A stretch of 27,086 bases of DNA from Catenaria anguillulae PL171 (taxonomy: Eukaryota > Blastocladiomycota > Blastocladiomycetes > Blastocladiales > Catenariaceae): contig MCFL01000314.1 in NCBI GenBank assembly GCA_002102555.1, positions 1 to 27,086 of the forward strand, read 5' to 3'. The translations under genes and the position numbers were made by a program. This document shows, one piece after another, positions 9,757-18,692 of the stretch (position 1 is the first letter of the stretch; the number at the start of each line of letters is the position of its first letter). The notes below the pieces were generated by a model. The model had not been told where the DNA came from, made no database searches, and saw only the letters and a program-made list of their open reading frames with translations.

Positions 9757-11980
9757 TCAACTCGCTTCCTTGCTCGCCCTCCTCACATCGTCCGACACTG
9801 CCACCTCAGCCGACCGCTCAATGACGACATGATTCCGTAACGGTAACGCCAACGCAGCGTCGTCTTCCACAATCACTTGGCGATACACCCCGCGGAACAC
9901 ATATGTGACAAGCAGCTGTTTGTCCTCCCACGGTGCTGGATCCCAAAACCCAATTAGGCCGGCTTTGCTGACCCCAGCCTCGATCTTGAGCGCCGAATTA
10001 GTCACGAGGGCAAATACGGGAATTGATACGTCGAGAACACCTTCAGCCTCGCTGGGTTTCAAATGGAGAATTCCGGCTGGAGGTGGGAGCTGCCCGCTTG
10101 CTGCGGCTGCTGCGCGCACTTTGCCGTACAGCGCTTGGAGAATGATGAGCCCGCCGCCGTTGGATGCATCACGCTCGCGCGCGTATTTGGTCACGACCGT
10201 GGGATACTGTGCCTGTGCCGCGGCGAGCGATTCTGCGCGGCGAGCGGCAAAGAGGTCACGAGCACGTTCTTTTGCGGCCGCCAGTTTGGCGGCCAGAATG
10301 CGCTTTCGCCGTGGTTCGAGAACGGCAACCCAGGCGGCGGCAGCAGACAGGAACGGTACAGCCGAGGCGGCGGCGAATGCAACGAGATTAAGTTCAGGAT
10401 ACAGAGAAATGGGCAAGATGAGGCGTTGGCCAAGGTATCCAAGCTCGAGTGTCGTGACGATACCCACGCCAGAGGTAGCTGCGGTGCCGAGTCCGACACG
10501 CAAGTGCTCGCCGAGTTTGTGGGCGAGCTTCCACGAGAAGCCCATAGCGCCCGTGCGCGCGTCACCTTGGAGGTTGAGTTCGAGGGTGGGCCGCGCGGCC
10601 AGTGGTGTGTTAGGAAGAGGCAGCTTTCGGACGTGTCTGAGCACTCCGACTAGCTCAAAGAGCGATGACTGGATCGTCACGTTGGAGATTGTCGTGGCTG
10701 AATGGTTCCACTGGAATCCAGCTTGAAGCGATGTGACGCTGTCCTTTGAGATGGCCAGTTTTCTCGCCGCCTGGCCTTGCGCTGCCCGCGTGATTTGCGT
10801 TGCGAGCGAGCCCTTACCCCAGTTGCCGATCGAGTAATGGCCCGAGTAGAACCGAGCAAAGCCATAGATTGGGTAGTTGGGGATGACGCGGCGGGTCAGT
10901 TGGATGGTAGCCGTAGGCGGAAGCGTCGGGCGAGACCAGTGCAGGTCAGTATCGATGGAAGTGTCGGTCTTTTCGTCGAGGACATGGTGCATTTTGGCAG
11001 TGACCGAGTGAGGGGAGAGAAGATTTATGGAAATGTCACCCGATGTTGTTCTGGAAAAGACTTTGCGGACGTGGGCCTTCACGGACCCAACGCCTCGCGA
11101 GTCTTGGGTAACCATTCGGCCCGAGAGCCCGAAGACCAGGGTGTCATTGACGGGTGTCTAAACAACACAGTTACGAGAAAGCGGTGTTGAGGCTGAGGCG
11201 GTACAGAACGCGAGCGAAAACAGAATGGAGGAAAAACGAACATCGGTCGAGTACTTGACTTGAAGCGAACTGACGGCAACCTGACGAGGCGCTGGTGGGT
11301 CAAACGCCTGCGGAAACAGTGCAGGCGTTGCGTCCAATGCAATTGTCACATCACCCTGAGTTGAAAACATCAACCAGCAAGGAAAGCTTAGTTGAAATTG
11401 ATGCAATGAGTGCACAAACGTTCAAGGACAGGCAGGGTACCCGCTGTCGGATCAAGGATTCCAACTTGGCCATGTTTTCCCTTCGAATGCGTTCTTCATA
11501 CTCTTTGCGAATCTCGTCGGGTGTCTTGAGCACGTGGCCGACTTGCATGCTGTTGTCGGTCGAGCCCGATCCGCTCGAGCTTGGGTTGGGATAGGTGGAC
11601 GAGGAGGCGGCGGCGAGCTCTGGGCACTCGGGACCATAGAGGTCGTACAAGGTGCGCTTGACCGGGTCGGACAGGACATCGTAGGCTCGCTGGACAATGA
11701 TGAACTGGCGCTGGGCAGCGGCCTTGAGGTGGGAGTCGACGTGCTTGTCCGGGTGGAAGGTGCGGCAGAGGGCCTTGAACGAGTCCTTGATGTCGTCTGG
11801 GGAGGCAGTCTTGGCGACGTTGAGGACGGCGTAGTAGTCGTGGTGCTGTGTGCCGGGCGGGAGGTCATGCTCGAGGCGGCGGAGTTGATCCTCGGCAGCA
11901 GCATCAAGCTCGGTCATGATGTCGGCGTGCACATCGAGCACATCCTCCACGGCCAAGTCTTGAAATGAAGACGCATTCAT
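9757..11980 (-). CDS. DNAJC11: DNAJC11-family mitochondrial J-protein
   Basis: In animals DNAJC11 associates with the MICOS/SAM bridge that shapes mitochondrial cristae. Three exons (11980-11441, 11355-11242, 11157-9757) join in phase 0 to give 684 residues, longer than human DNAJC11 (559). The J domain starts near residue 47 (HHDYYAVLNVAKTAS) and keeps the HPD triad at 76-78 (FHPDKH). After it come the family-specific VTIALDAT motif and a long beta-rich middle region. A hydrophobic segment (LVAFAAASAVPFLSAAAAWV) and an Ala/Arg/Lys coiled stretch follow. The DUF3395-type C-terminus is clear: VLDVSIPVFALVTNS, SKAGLIGFWDPAPWEDKQ, YVFRGVYRQVIVED. Introns are 85 nt (GTACCC...CAG, branch CTAAG) and 84 nt (GTTCGT...TAG). 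It is intact. It is divergent from CWC2 across 209 bp. Confidence 0.9.
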
Positions 11981-12189
11981 GGCTGGAGACTTCGAGTCAA
12001 TTGCGTGGACTAACTGTTAATTGGCCAAATGAAATAACTTGTTCATCTTTGCAACGCTCGAAAACGCTGCCATTCAGTGGCCATGAATAAAGACAAGGGA
12101 CGACCCTACAACTCCTTGTTTCGAGGTTCTCCATACTCCCATCCACAGCGGTGAATCACAGAACAACGAGCCATGACACTGAGCAACGC
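11981..12189. promoter_or_regulatory. Divergent promoter DNAJC11 / CWC2
   Basis: 209 bp separate the two start codons, so the region must serve both genes or hold two overlapping promoters. A reverse-strand CCAAT (ATTGG, 12020-12024) lies 40 bp upstream of the DNAJC11 ATG. No TATA box is evident. Confidence 0.5.
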
Positions 12190-13714
12190 ATGACCGTCAA
12201 CCCAATGTCTAGCAAGCAGTCCAACACCACCACCACCACTGCTGTCGCCAGGGCCGGCCGCCCCCCGCCTCGCTCTCCTGCCAGTCGAACAAGCATCACC
12301 ACGGCACCGGCCAGCAATGACGGCAGCGGCTGCGACCCCGTTCTCCGCTCCAAAATCATCAAGCAAGTCAACGAATGGCTCAAGCGGCCCGCCCGCCGCC
12401 AAGCAGACCCCGACGCTGCCGAGCAAACCCAAAAAGTCTACGAGGGCTCGTACAACATTTGGTACAACAAGTGGACCGGCCAAAAGCACAAGGGCCGCTT
12501 TGAGTACGTCGCACACCCGCAACCTTTTTTTTTCTCACCCACTCACCCACTCACCCACTCACCCACTCACCCACTCACCCAATCACTCAAATCTCTCTCG
12601 CCCGGCTAGATTTGGAGAGCGTGCCGCTTCTCGTGTCAACATCTCTCGCGACACGGGTTTTACCCTCGCCGACAAGCGCCGTGCTCAAAACCCAAACCAT
12701 CGCACCTACATCTGCCTCCAATTCGCTCGCGGCATGTGCCACAAGGGCCACAAGTGCGAGTACCTGCATCGCATTCCCCTTCCCGACGACTTGGAGGAAA
12801 CCATGAAGGATTGCTTTGGCCGCGAGCGCCATCGTGACGAGCGCGAGGACATGAATGGGGTCGGCTGCTTCAACCGCGAAAACCGCACCGTGTACATTGG
12901 TGGCATGCACCCGTACGAGAAGGGAGATGCCGAGGTTCGTTTGTTTTTGCACTGTGCAAGTCTCGTAACTCGTCCTTTTCTCATTTCACTCTTTGTGCGT
13001 TTGCGCCCACTGCAGAAAGTGATTCGCAAACATTTTCTTGCCTTTGGCCCCATTGACCGCCTCAACGTCATTTACGACAAGACAATTGCCTTTGTGCGCT
13101 ACGAAAAGCGTGCCAACGCAGAGTTTGCAAAGGAAGCCATGGAACACCAAGCCTTGGATGCAGGCGAGGTCATTCGCTTGCGTTGGGCCAACGATGACCC
13201 AAACCCTCGCGAAATCGAGGCCAACAAGAAGCGTCGAGAGCACGAGTTTGTCGATGCTTATGTGGCGAAAAAGGCCCGGACGGGCGAGGTCACGTATCTG
13301 GACGAGGAGGCCAAAAAGTTGATTGAATCCAACCCGATTTACCAACAGTATTACGCATCTTACTCGGCCGACGCCGACACCAATGCCGGCACTCTCACTG
13401 ACCAACAAGACCAGGAGTATCATGCCGACCAGTCGAGGGCCATTCAAGGTGCGCCCTCAAGTAGCAGCTCGGCCGCAAACCAAGGCGCAACCCAGGGCGA
13501 GGGCCACGAGCAAGAGCAGGCAGTCGATGAGGCCACCATGCAGGCGTACTATGCACAGTACTATGCCCAGTATTACGGACAGTATGGGCTTGATTCAAAC
13601 GAGGAAGGGAGGAGGGTCCAGCAGCAGGGCGAGGCCAATGCTTCCACATCGCCTCCTGTCAACAAGGCAGCCCCGGCATTGGTGGCTTATGCGAGCGACG
13701 AGGAGGACGAGTGA
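12190..13714 (+). CDS. CWC2: Pre-mRNA-splicing factor CWC2 (Prp19/NTC-associated)
   Basis: CWC2 contacts U6 snRNA and the pre-mRNA and links the Prp19 complex to the spliceosome's catalytic centre. Exons 12190-12503, 12610-12934 and 13016-13714 give 445 residues. After a Ser/Thr-rich leader comes the Torus start (YNIWYNKWTGQKHKGRFE), a CCCH zinc finger (CLQFARGMCHKGHKCEYLH, C-x7-C-x5-C-x3-H), the conserved DCFGRERHRDEREDMNGVG, and an RRM with RNP2 TVYIGG and RNP1-like TIAFVRYE, closing RWANDDPNP. The tail has Tyr/Gln repeats (YAQYYAQYYGQYG) and ends in acidic residues. Intron 1 (12504-12609, GTACGT...TAG) is mostly a CTCACCCA tandem repeat. Intron 2 (12935-13015, GTTCGT...CAG) is 81 nt and stop-free in frame. 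The start is the first in-frame ATG; 12205 is an alternative. Confidence 0.92.
12534..12581. repeat. CTCACCCA x6 in CWC2 intron 1
   Basis: Six exact copies of the 8-bp unit CTCACCCA follow a run of T in the 106-nt first intron and fill about half of it, leading into a degenerate copy and a CT-rich stretch before the TAG acceptor. This makes an unusually long polypyrimidine region. It is a microsatellite and probably length-polymorphic. Confidence 0.9.
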
Positions 13715-13740
13715 GTGAGGGTCTTTTTTTCTTTTCGGCT

Positions 13741-13746
13741 AATAAA
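13741..13746 (+). terminator. AATAAA poly(A) signal, CWC2
   Basis: AATAAA lies 27 nt after the CWC2 stop and about 110 nt before the stop codon of the convergent SRP19 gene, so the two 3' UTRs probably overlap within 13715-13854. Confidence 0.5.
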
Positions 13747-13854
13747 TACATATTCCGTGCATATTGACATGTCTGGTGTGAATGTATTCTTGTTGACAAA
13801 ACGATCCCGCCCAGTCCCGAGCCCTCATCCTGGCAATTTTCAGCACAACATGGT

Positions 13855-14894
13855 TTACTTTTTACCTTTCTTGCCACCACTGGCGCCGCCGCTCTTTGCC
13901 TTGCCCTTTGCCTTGCCCGCTCCAGCACCACTCTTGACCGAACTGGTTGCCGCATCAGAGGATGGACCAGGGGTAGTGGAATCGGCCGCTGTCGCGTCAC
14001 TGCCACCCAGCAAGCCAGCAAAAGCATCCATGCCGGGCATACCTGGCATACCTGGCAAACCGGGCAACGAAGGCATGGGCAGGCCTCCCATGCCCATCTT
14101 TGCAAACTGGGCTTGCATGGCTTCCAATTCACGCTGCTGTTGGCGGGCCCGATCCGCGAGGAGAGCGTCCACATCATCTTGCACGTCTGGAAGCAGTTGC
14201 GCAATCTTTTTGAAGAGTTGTCGGCCTGGACAAGGGGGTCACAAAACGACCAGACACGGCACGGCGCGTCAAGAAGAGCCAGAAAAAGAAAAAGAATGCA
14301 GATGACCGAAGTGGATCACATACGATTGGCGACCGTCAAACTGACATAGGTGCGTGAATCCTTGTCCCAGATCAATGTCCTGACCCTGCCTGGATTGAGA
14401 GGATCGGCGGGATGGGTCTTTTCGGATTCGACAATGCCTGGGAAGCGCAAACGCTCAAGAGCCTTGGCGATGTGCCAGACAGTGGGACGTTCAAAGGCGA
14501 TGCTTGCGGGGACGCGGCGGCCGCGGCGTGAGGAGACGGCGGCATCAAAGTAGATTGGGTAGAGGCACAGCCAGCGCTTCATTTCCTGTTTGAGGTTGGC
14601 GGCGAGGTGGTGCGGGATGGCCGGGGTGGGCTGGTTGGGCAGGCCGGAGTGGAGTGGGCGGATGAACGAGTCTTGTTCCATGTCTTCGGCAGCGTCTTGG
14701 ACGTAGGCGGCAGACGGAGGTGCCGATTGTGGCAAAGCCGAAGCCGACGGAGGAAAGTCGTCGGGGAGAAAGTCCATGTTGTCAATGTCAATGTCGTCGT
14801 CAGAATAGCTTGTCATGTTGTCGTTGGCGTATGGATCGTTAGTGCGTGGCTTTTGGTTCGGAGCAGAGGGGATTGCGGTGAGTTGCATGTGCAT
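13855..14894 (-). CDS. SRP19/SEC65: Signal recognition particle 19 kDa subunit (SRP19/Sec65)
   Basis: SRP19 binds SRP RNA helices 6 and 8 and permits SRP54 loading, for co-translational targeting to the ER. Exons 14894-14324 and 14225-13855 (98-nt intron, GTATGT...CAG, phase 1) encode 313 residues, against about 144 in human and 273 in yeast Sec65. The core is near residues 105-210: MKRWLCLYPIYFDAA, the RRGRRVPASIAFERPT RNA-binding motif, GRVRTLIWD and, after the intron, LFKKIAQLLPDVQ. The roughly 100-residue acidic N-terminus (SDDDIDIDNMDFLPDDFPP) and the C-terminal extension are unusual. The latter has a Gln/Arg coil, a Gly-Met-Pro repeat (GLPGMPGMPGMD) and a basic KGKAKSGG...KKGKK end; a Lys/Gly-rich tail is known in SRP19. 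The ATG at 14888 is an alternative start. Confidence 0.85.
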
Positions 14895-15162
14895 CAATAT
14901 TAAGTCCGTATATTAATCTGCACTGGAGTGTAATCATGATCATCATCATGAATTGTGTTTGGTATATGCTACATAGCGATAACATGGGCGTCGTGATGGA
15001 TCGATGGATCGGCGTGCTTCAATTGCCAATTGGTCATTACGATCGATCGATCGGAATACTCTCTCCATTACAAACAGAAAGAAGTATGTCATGACATGTT
15101 GAGTTGAGGATGCCAAGGAGCGAGTCCGCACAACCCAACACAACACAACGCACCGCCCTGCC
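14895..15162. promoter_or_regulatory. Divergent promoter SRP19 / NDUFS3 with palindromic CCAAT
   Basis: 268 bp separate the two ATGs. Near the middle, 15026-15033 reads CCAATTGG, giving overlapping CCAAT elements on both strands. About 7 bp further on is the self-complementary run CGATCGATCGATCG (15040-15053). A palindromic CCAAT site suits a promoter that fires both ways; this role is inferred. Confidence 0.45.
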
Positions 15163-16304
15163 ATGTTTTCCACCGCCGCCCATTTGCGCTCGCTCTCCCG
15201 CGTCGCCGTCGCCGCCGCCGGCGCCTCCAAGGCCGCCGCCCTTTCCCCGCAGACCGCTGCATGGGCCCTTGTCCCCGTCGCCGCTGCTCGCTGTATGTCG
15301 TTTCCTCTCGCCACGTTGCATGCTTGCACATGCACTATGCTTCACTCGAATGGCCGTCATCATACGTAGCACTGATCCATCCATCTATGCTCATCACACA
15401 TGTCGCCGTTCACACCTATCTAGTCGCCGGCCTGACCTCAACGACCACCACCCCGCGCAGCTATGGTACGACATGTACCCCCTATCACCTGCACCCAATG
15501 AAACAAGCGACACCCGGTTTCTCACACTTTTCCGTTGCATCCATGCGGTCGGGCAAATATCACACAGCGTCCATGCCCACCGAGTCTTCGCCAGAGCTCC
15601 ACAAGTATGGCCAGTACCTCTTGTCGTGCCTTCCGAAATTTATCCAGCAAATCTCGGTCTACAAGGACGAGCTCACCCTTTACGTTGCTCCCAACGCCGT
15701 TCTCCCCGTCATGACCTTTTTGCGCGACCACACCAATGCGCAATTCAAGCAAGTCCAAGATGTCTGCGGCGTCGATTACCCGACAAAGGACCATCGCTTT
15801 GAGGTTGTTTACCACTTGCTGTCGTTGCGCTTCAACTCGCGCATTCGCGTCAAGACCTACGCTGCTGAAAACACGGCCGTTCCCTCCATCACACCCATGT
15901 TCCCCGGCGCTAACTGGCACGAGCGTGAAGCCTACGACATGTATGGCATCTTCTTCACGGGCCATCCCGATTTGCGTCGCATTTTGACCGATTACGGGTT
16001 CGAGGGTCACCCGCTGCGCAAGGATTTCCCTCTGACGGGCTACGTCGAGGTCAGGTACGACGACGAGAAGAAGCGTGTCGTGGCCGAGCCTTTGGAAATG
16101 GCCCAGTCGTTCCGTAACTTTGATTATTCCAGTGCGTGGGAGCAAGTGTACGTCCTCCTTTCCTTTTGCTCACAATGAGCAGTTGTCGGGCCAAACTAAT
16201 TGTCTCGACCTTGCTCTCTTTTTACTTCTCACAGTGGGCAGGGCAAGCCCGATGTTCCCTTGGTTGAGGCTGCGCCTTCTCCCGCTGGCGACAAGAAACA
16301 GTGA
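15163..16304 (+). CDS. NDUFS3: NADH:ubiquinone oxidoreductase 30 kDa subunit (complex I, NDUFS3)
   Basis: This is a core subunit of the complex I peripheral arm (bacterial NuoC), at the hydrogenase-like Q module in the mitochondrial matrix. Exons 15163-15292, 15568-16147 and 16235-16304 give 259 residues. Exon 1 encodes an Arg/Ala/Ser presequence ([20 protein letters not shown]). The body begins [21 protein letters not shown] and carries the family signature [20 protein letters not shown], followed by [20 protein letters not shown]. The last short exon encodes [15 protein letters not shown]. Intron 2 is 87 nt (GTACGT...CAG). Intron 1 is 275 nt (GTATGT...CACACAG), about three times its neighbours, so a small internal exon is possible although this junction restores the frame. 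No defects are seen. TIM44 follows in the same direction. Confidence 0.92.
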
Positions 16305-16828
16305 TGATTTTGTGCTGTTAACTTTGCTTTCATGTTCTTGTCCCTCTCCTCCTGCGACCAGTTGTCCCTTGTTCTTGTTCACGTTGCTTTCATGGCCGTC
16401 AGTCGCTTTAACCTAATTATCTCCCATGCAAAGCTCTTGAATATTGACCAACACTTCACACCAATCCCTCCGAGCAAAATACATACAAAGGAACAAGCCG
16501 GAAGCATCTAGAAGCTCCATCAATTGATGCAGCAACCATGGATCGCCGATCTGTCCCGTTGACTTGACAAACATGTCACTTTACGTTCGCCTGGAAAGAA
16601 TGGGCAAGGATGAATTCCTTCCCAGCAAGGAAATCACATAAGCATTTTCTGCGACGGATCACGCAAGCACATCTCTCCGCATTGATTCCCTGGCCGACGC
16701 CGTGCCGCGCAAATTCTTGCCGTCGAAACCTCCATCCGTTAGCTCCACCCTCCCACCAGCACGCTGCGCTACTCAGCTCCCCATTCAAGTCTGCCTCAAC
16801 CCTCAAACAATTCCTGCAAGCATCCACC
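16305..16828. other. NDUFS3-TIM44 intergenic region
   Basis: 524 bp hold the NDUFS3 3' UTR and the TIM44 promoter. The last 200 bp are C/T-rich on the plus strand, typical of a fungal 5' leader. I see no other gene or RNA. Confidence 0.5.
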
Positions 16829-18282
16829 ATGCTCAGACACTCGACTGCCCGGCTGCTGGCTCGTCTCTCTGCGCCATCCACTTGCGCCGCCCGCCCGTAC
16901 GCACCCAACTCGACCATGCCCATCCTGGCCTCCGCTGCTCGCTCGCATTTGCTTCAACATGGCAACAACGGTCATGTCTCGCAGCGCCGTCACAATTCGG
17001 ACAATGTCGGCCCTGGCCGCGCCTTTGTCCAAGCCTTTGCCTCCTCACTCAAGCGCCAGGTCGAAGAAAACAAGCAGCTCACTCAAAATGTCAAGCTGCT
17101 CGCAGCCGAGGCCAACAAGTTGTCGGAATCAGACTCTATCAAAAAGGCCAGGGAACTTGCAGAGGGTGGCACTTCAGCAACGAGTGAAGCCATTAAAAAG
17201 ACGGGCAAAGTCGTTGGCAAAGTCGCCGAAACCGTCACGGAAACCGTCTCCAAGGTCGCCGAAACACCTGTTGGGAAAGCAGCCGTGAGTACCGTCAAGG
17301 GAACAGCCAAGGTGGTCGGGGATGCTGTACGTCGCCAATTCTTTCTTCTTCTCTTTGTTTTTGTTGACCTTTACGGACATAGAGACTGACCTTTGTTTTC
17401 CAACCACCTTAGGCCGAAGCCGCTGTCCGTCCCATTACGGAATCGGAGCGCTACAAGCAACTCTCGGAAGAGCTCAACACGGCCATTCAAGCTGCTTCGA
17501 TCCGTTACGGTGGCGTCACCAGCAAGCATTACCGTGACCTCATCAAGCGGAAACGGCTCTTGGACCACGAAATGCGCTCAAAGATTACCGAAAACACAGA
17601 GGCTCTCGGCATGGTTCTGCGGGAGGATTCAAAGTGGAAGCGGTCGTGGGATCATTTCAAGGAAACTTCGCCGTTGGCCCAAACCATGTTTGCCTTGCAA
17701 TCGCGGGTCGCCGAATCCGACAACCTGGTTGTGTCTTGGGGCCGGTGGTTGGTCGAATCGGTGCAAGACAAGATGGGTGGGCTATTTGAGGAGACTGAGA
17801 CGGCCAAAACCATGACCTTGCTCAAGCAACTCGACCCGACCTTCAATTTGGAGGAGTTTATGCGGGAGGCGCGCGAGTTTATCTTGCCCGAAGTGCTCGA
17901 GGCGTGGTTGCACGGCGACAAGCAAGAATTGGCCCGGTGGTGTTCGGAAGCATCCATGCGCGTGCTCACGGCGCAGCACGACGAGCTCGTCAAGCAAGGA
18001 CTGGTTTCGGATTCCCGCTTGGTCGAGTTGAAGCAAGTGGACGTTGCGGCGGCCAAGGTCTTGGAGAACAACATTCCAGTATTGATGTTGTCGTTTACCA
18101 CGCAGGAGGTGATTCTGTACCGGGATCGCATCACCAAGGAGGTCAAGATTGGCAAGGAGGATGTGATTATGCGGTGCACTTATGTCGTTGTGCTGACGAT
18201 CGAGGAGGGCAATGACGACCCAATCACTCGTGGTTGGAAGGTGGTGGATCAGGCAAAGCATGCAACCGGGTCCATGGTGTGA
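16829..18282 (+). CDS. TIM44: Mitochondrial import inner membrane translocase subunit TIM44
   Basis: TIM44 tethers mitochondrial Hsp70 to the TIM23 channel to drive matrix import. Two exons (16829-17326, 17413-18282; 86-nt intron, GTACGT...TAG, phase 0) encode 455 residues, the expected length. Residues 1-60 form a basic presequence ending near SQRRHNSDN. Residues 70-105 are the conserved helical stretch FVQAFASSLKRQVEENKQ, followed by a repetitive amphipathic region with VGKVAETVTETVSKVAETPVGK. The C-terminal domain (from about 270) has SRVAESDNLVVSWGRWLVES, LKQLDPTFNLEEFMREAREFILPEVLEAWLHGD (split here only by wording), VLENNIPVLMLSFTTQE and the final GWKVVDQAKH. The start is the first ATG in frame with a targeting-like N-terminus. 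It is intact. Confidence 0.95.
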
Positions 18283-18486
18283 GCGAGCAAGGCGGGCGTT
18301 GTGTGTTGTTTGTCAGTGTGTTGTTGCATTCTCTCGTACTTCACTTTTTGCATTAGCGTATGTGCCGTCTCTGTGTGTATGTACATGTCTATATATGATA
18401 AACGAGTAAGACATTATAGACTTTCCACATCCAGATGTCGTTGGATCATATTTACGGATGGTTCAAGAGGAGTGGAGCTAAATGTA

Positions 18487-18492
18487 AATAAA
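18487..18492 (+). terminator. AATAAA poly(A) signal, TIM44
   Basis: AATAAA lies 205 nt past the TIM44 stop and 200 nt before the next gene's ATG. The interval 18283-18692 otherwise shows only TG-rich sequence and short GCATGCC-type repeats near 18530-18570. Confidence 0.3.
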
Positions 18493-18692
18493 TGTTGGCA
18501 CATCGTCGTCAACATCATTCATGGCTCCTTGCATGCCGTTCCATTCCGTTGCATGCCCTTGCGTGCCACAACGGACACAAGAATACCGGTACCACATTGC
18601 AAGTCCATATTAGATGCAAGCTATACACATAGAGAAGTCGCAATCATTTCACTCTGGGCACATTATTTATACGCCATGCAATCGTAAATGAA

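Noticed and set aside
12534-12581. CRISPR-like array
   Set aside because: The unit is 8 bp with no spacers, inside a spliceosomal intron of a fungal-type gene.
15522-16145. 207-codon minus-strand frame opposite NDUFS3
   Set aside because: The plus strand encodes the complete, motif-bearing NDUFS3 exon; the antisense frame is a by-product.
17652-18261. Minus-strand frames opposite TIM44
   Set aside because: They are antisense to the conserved C-terminal domain of TIM44 with no independent features.
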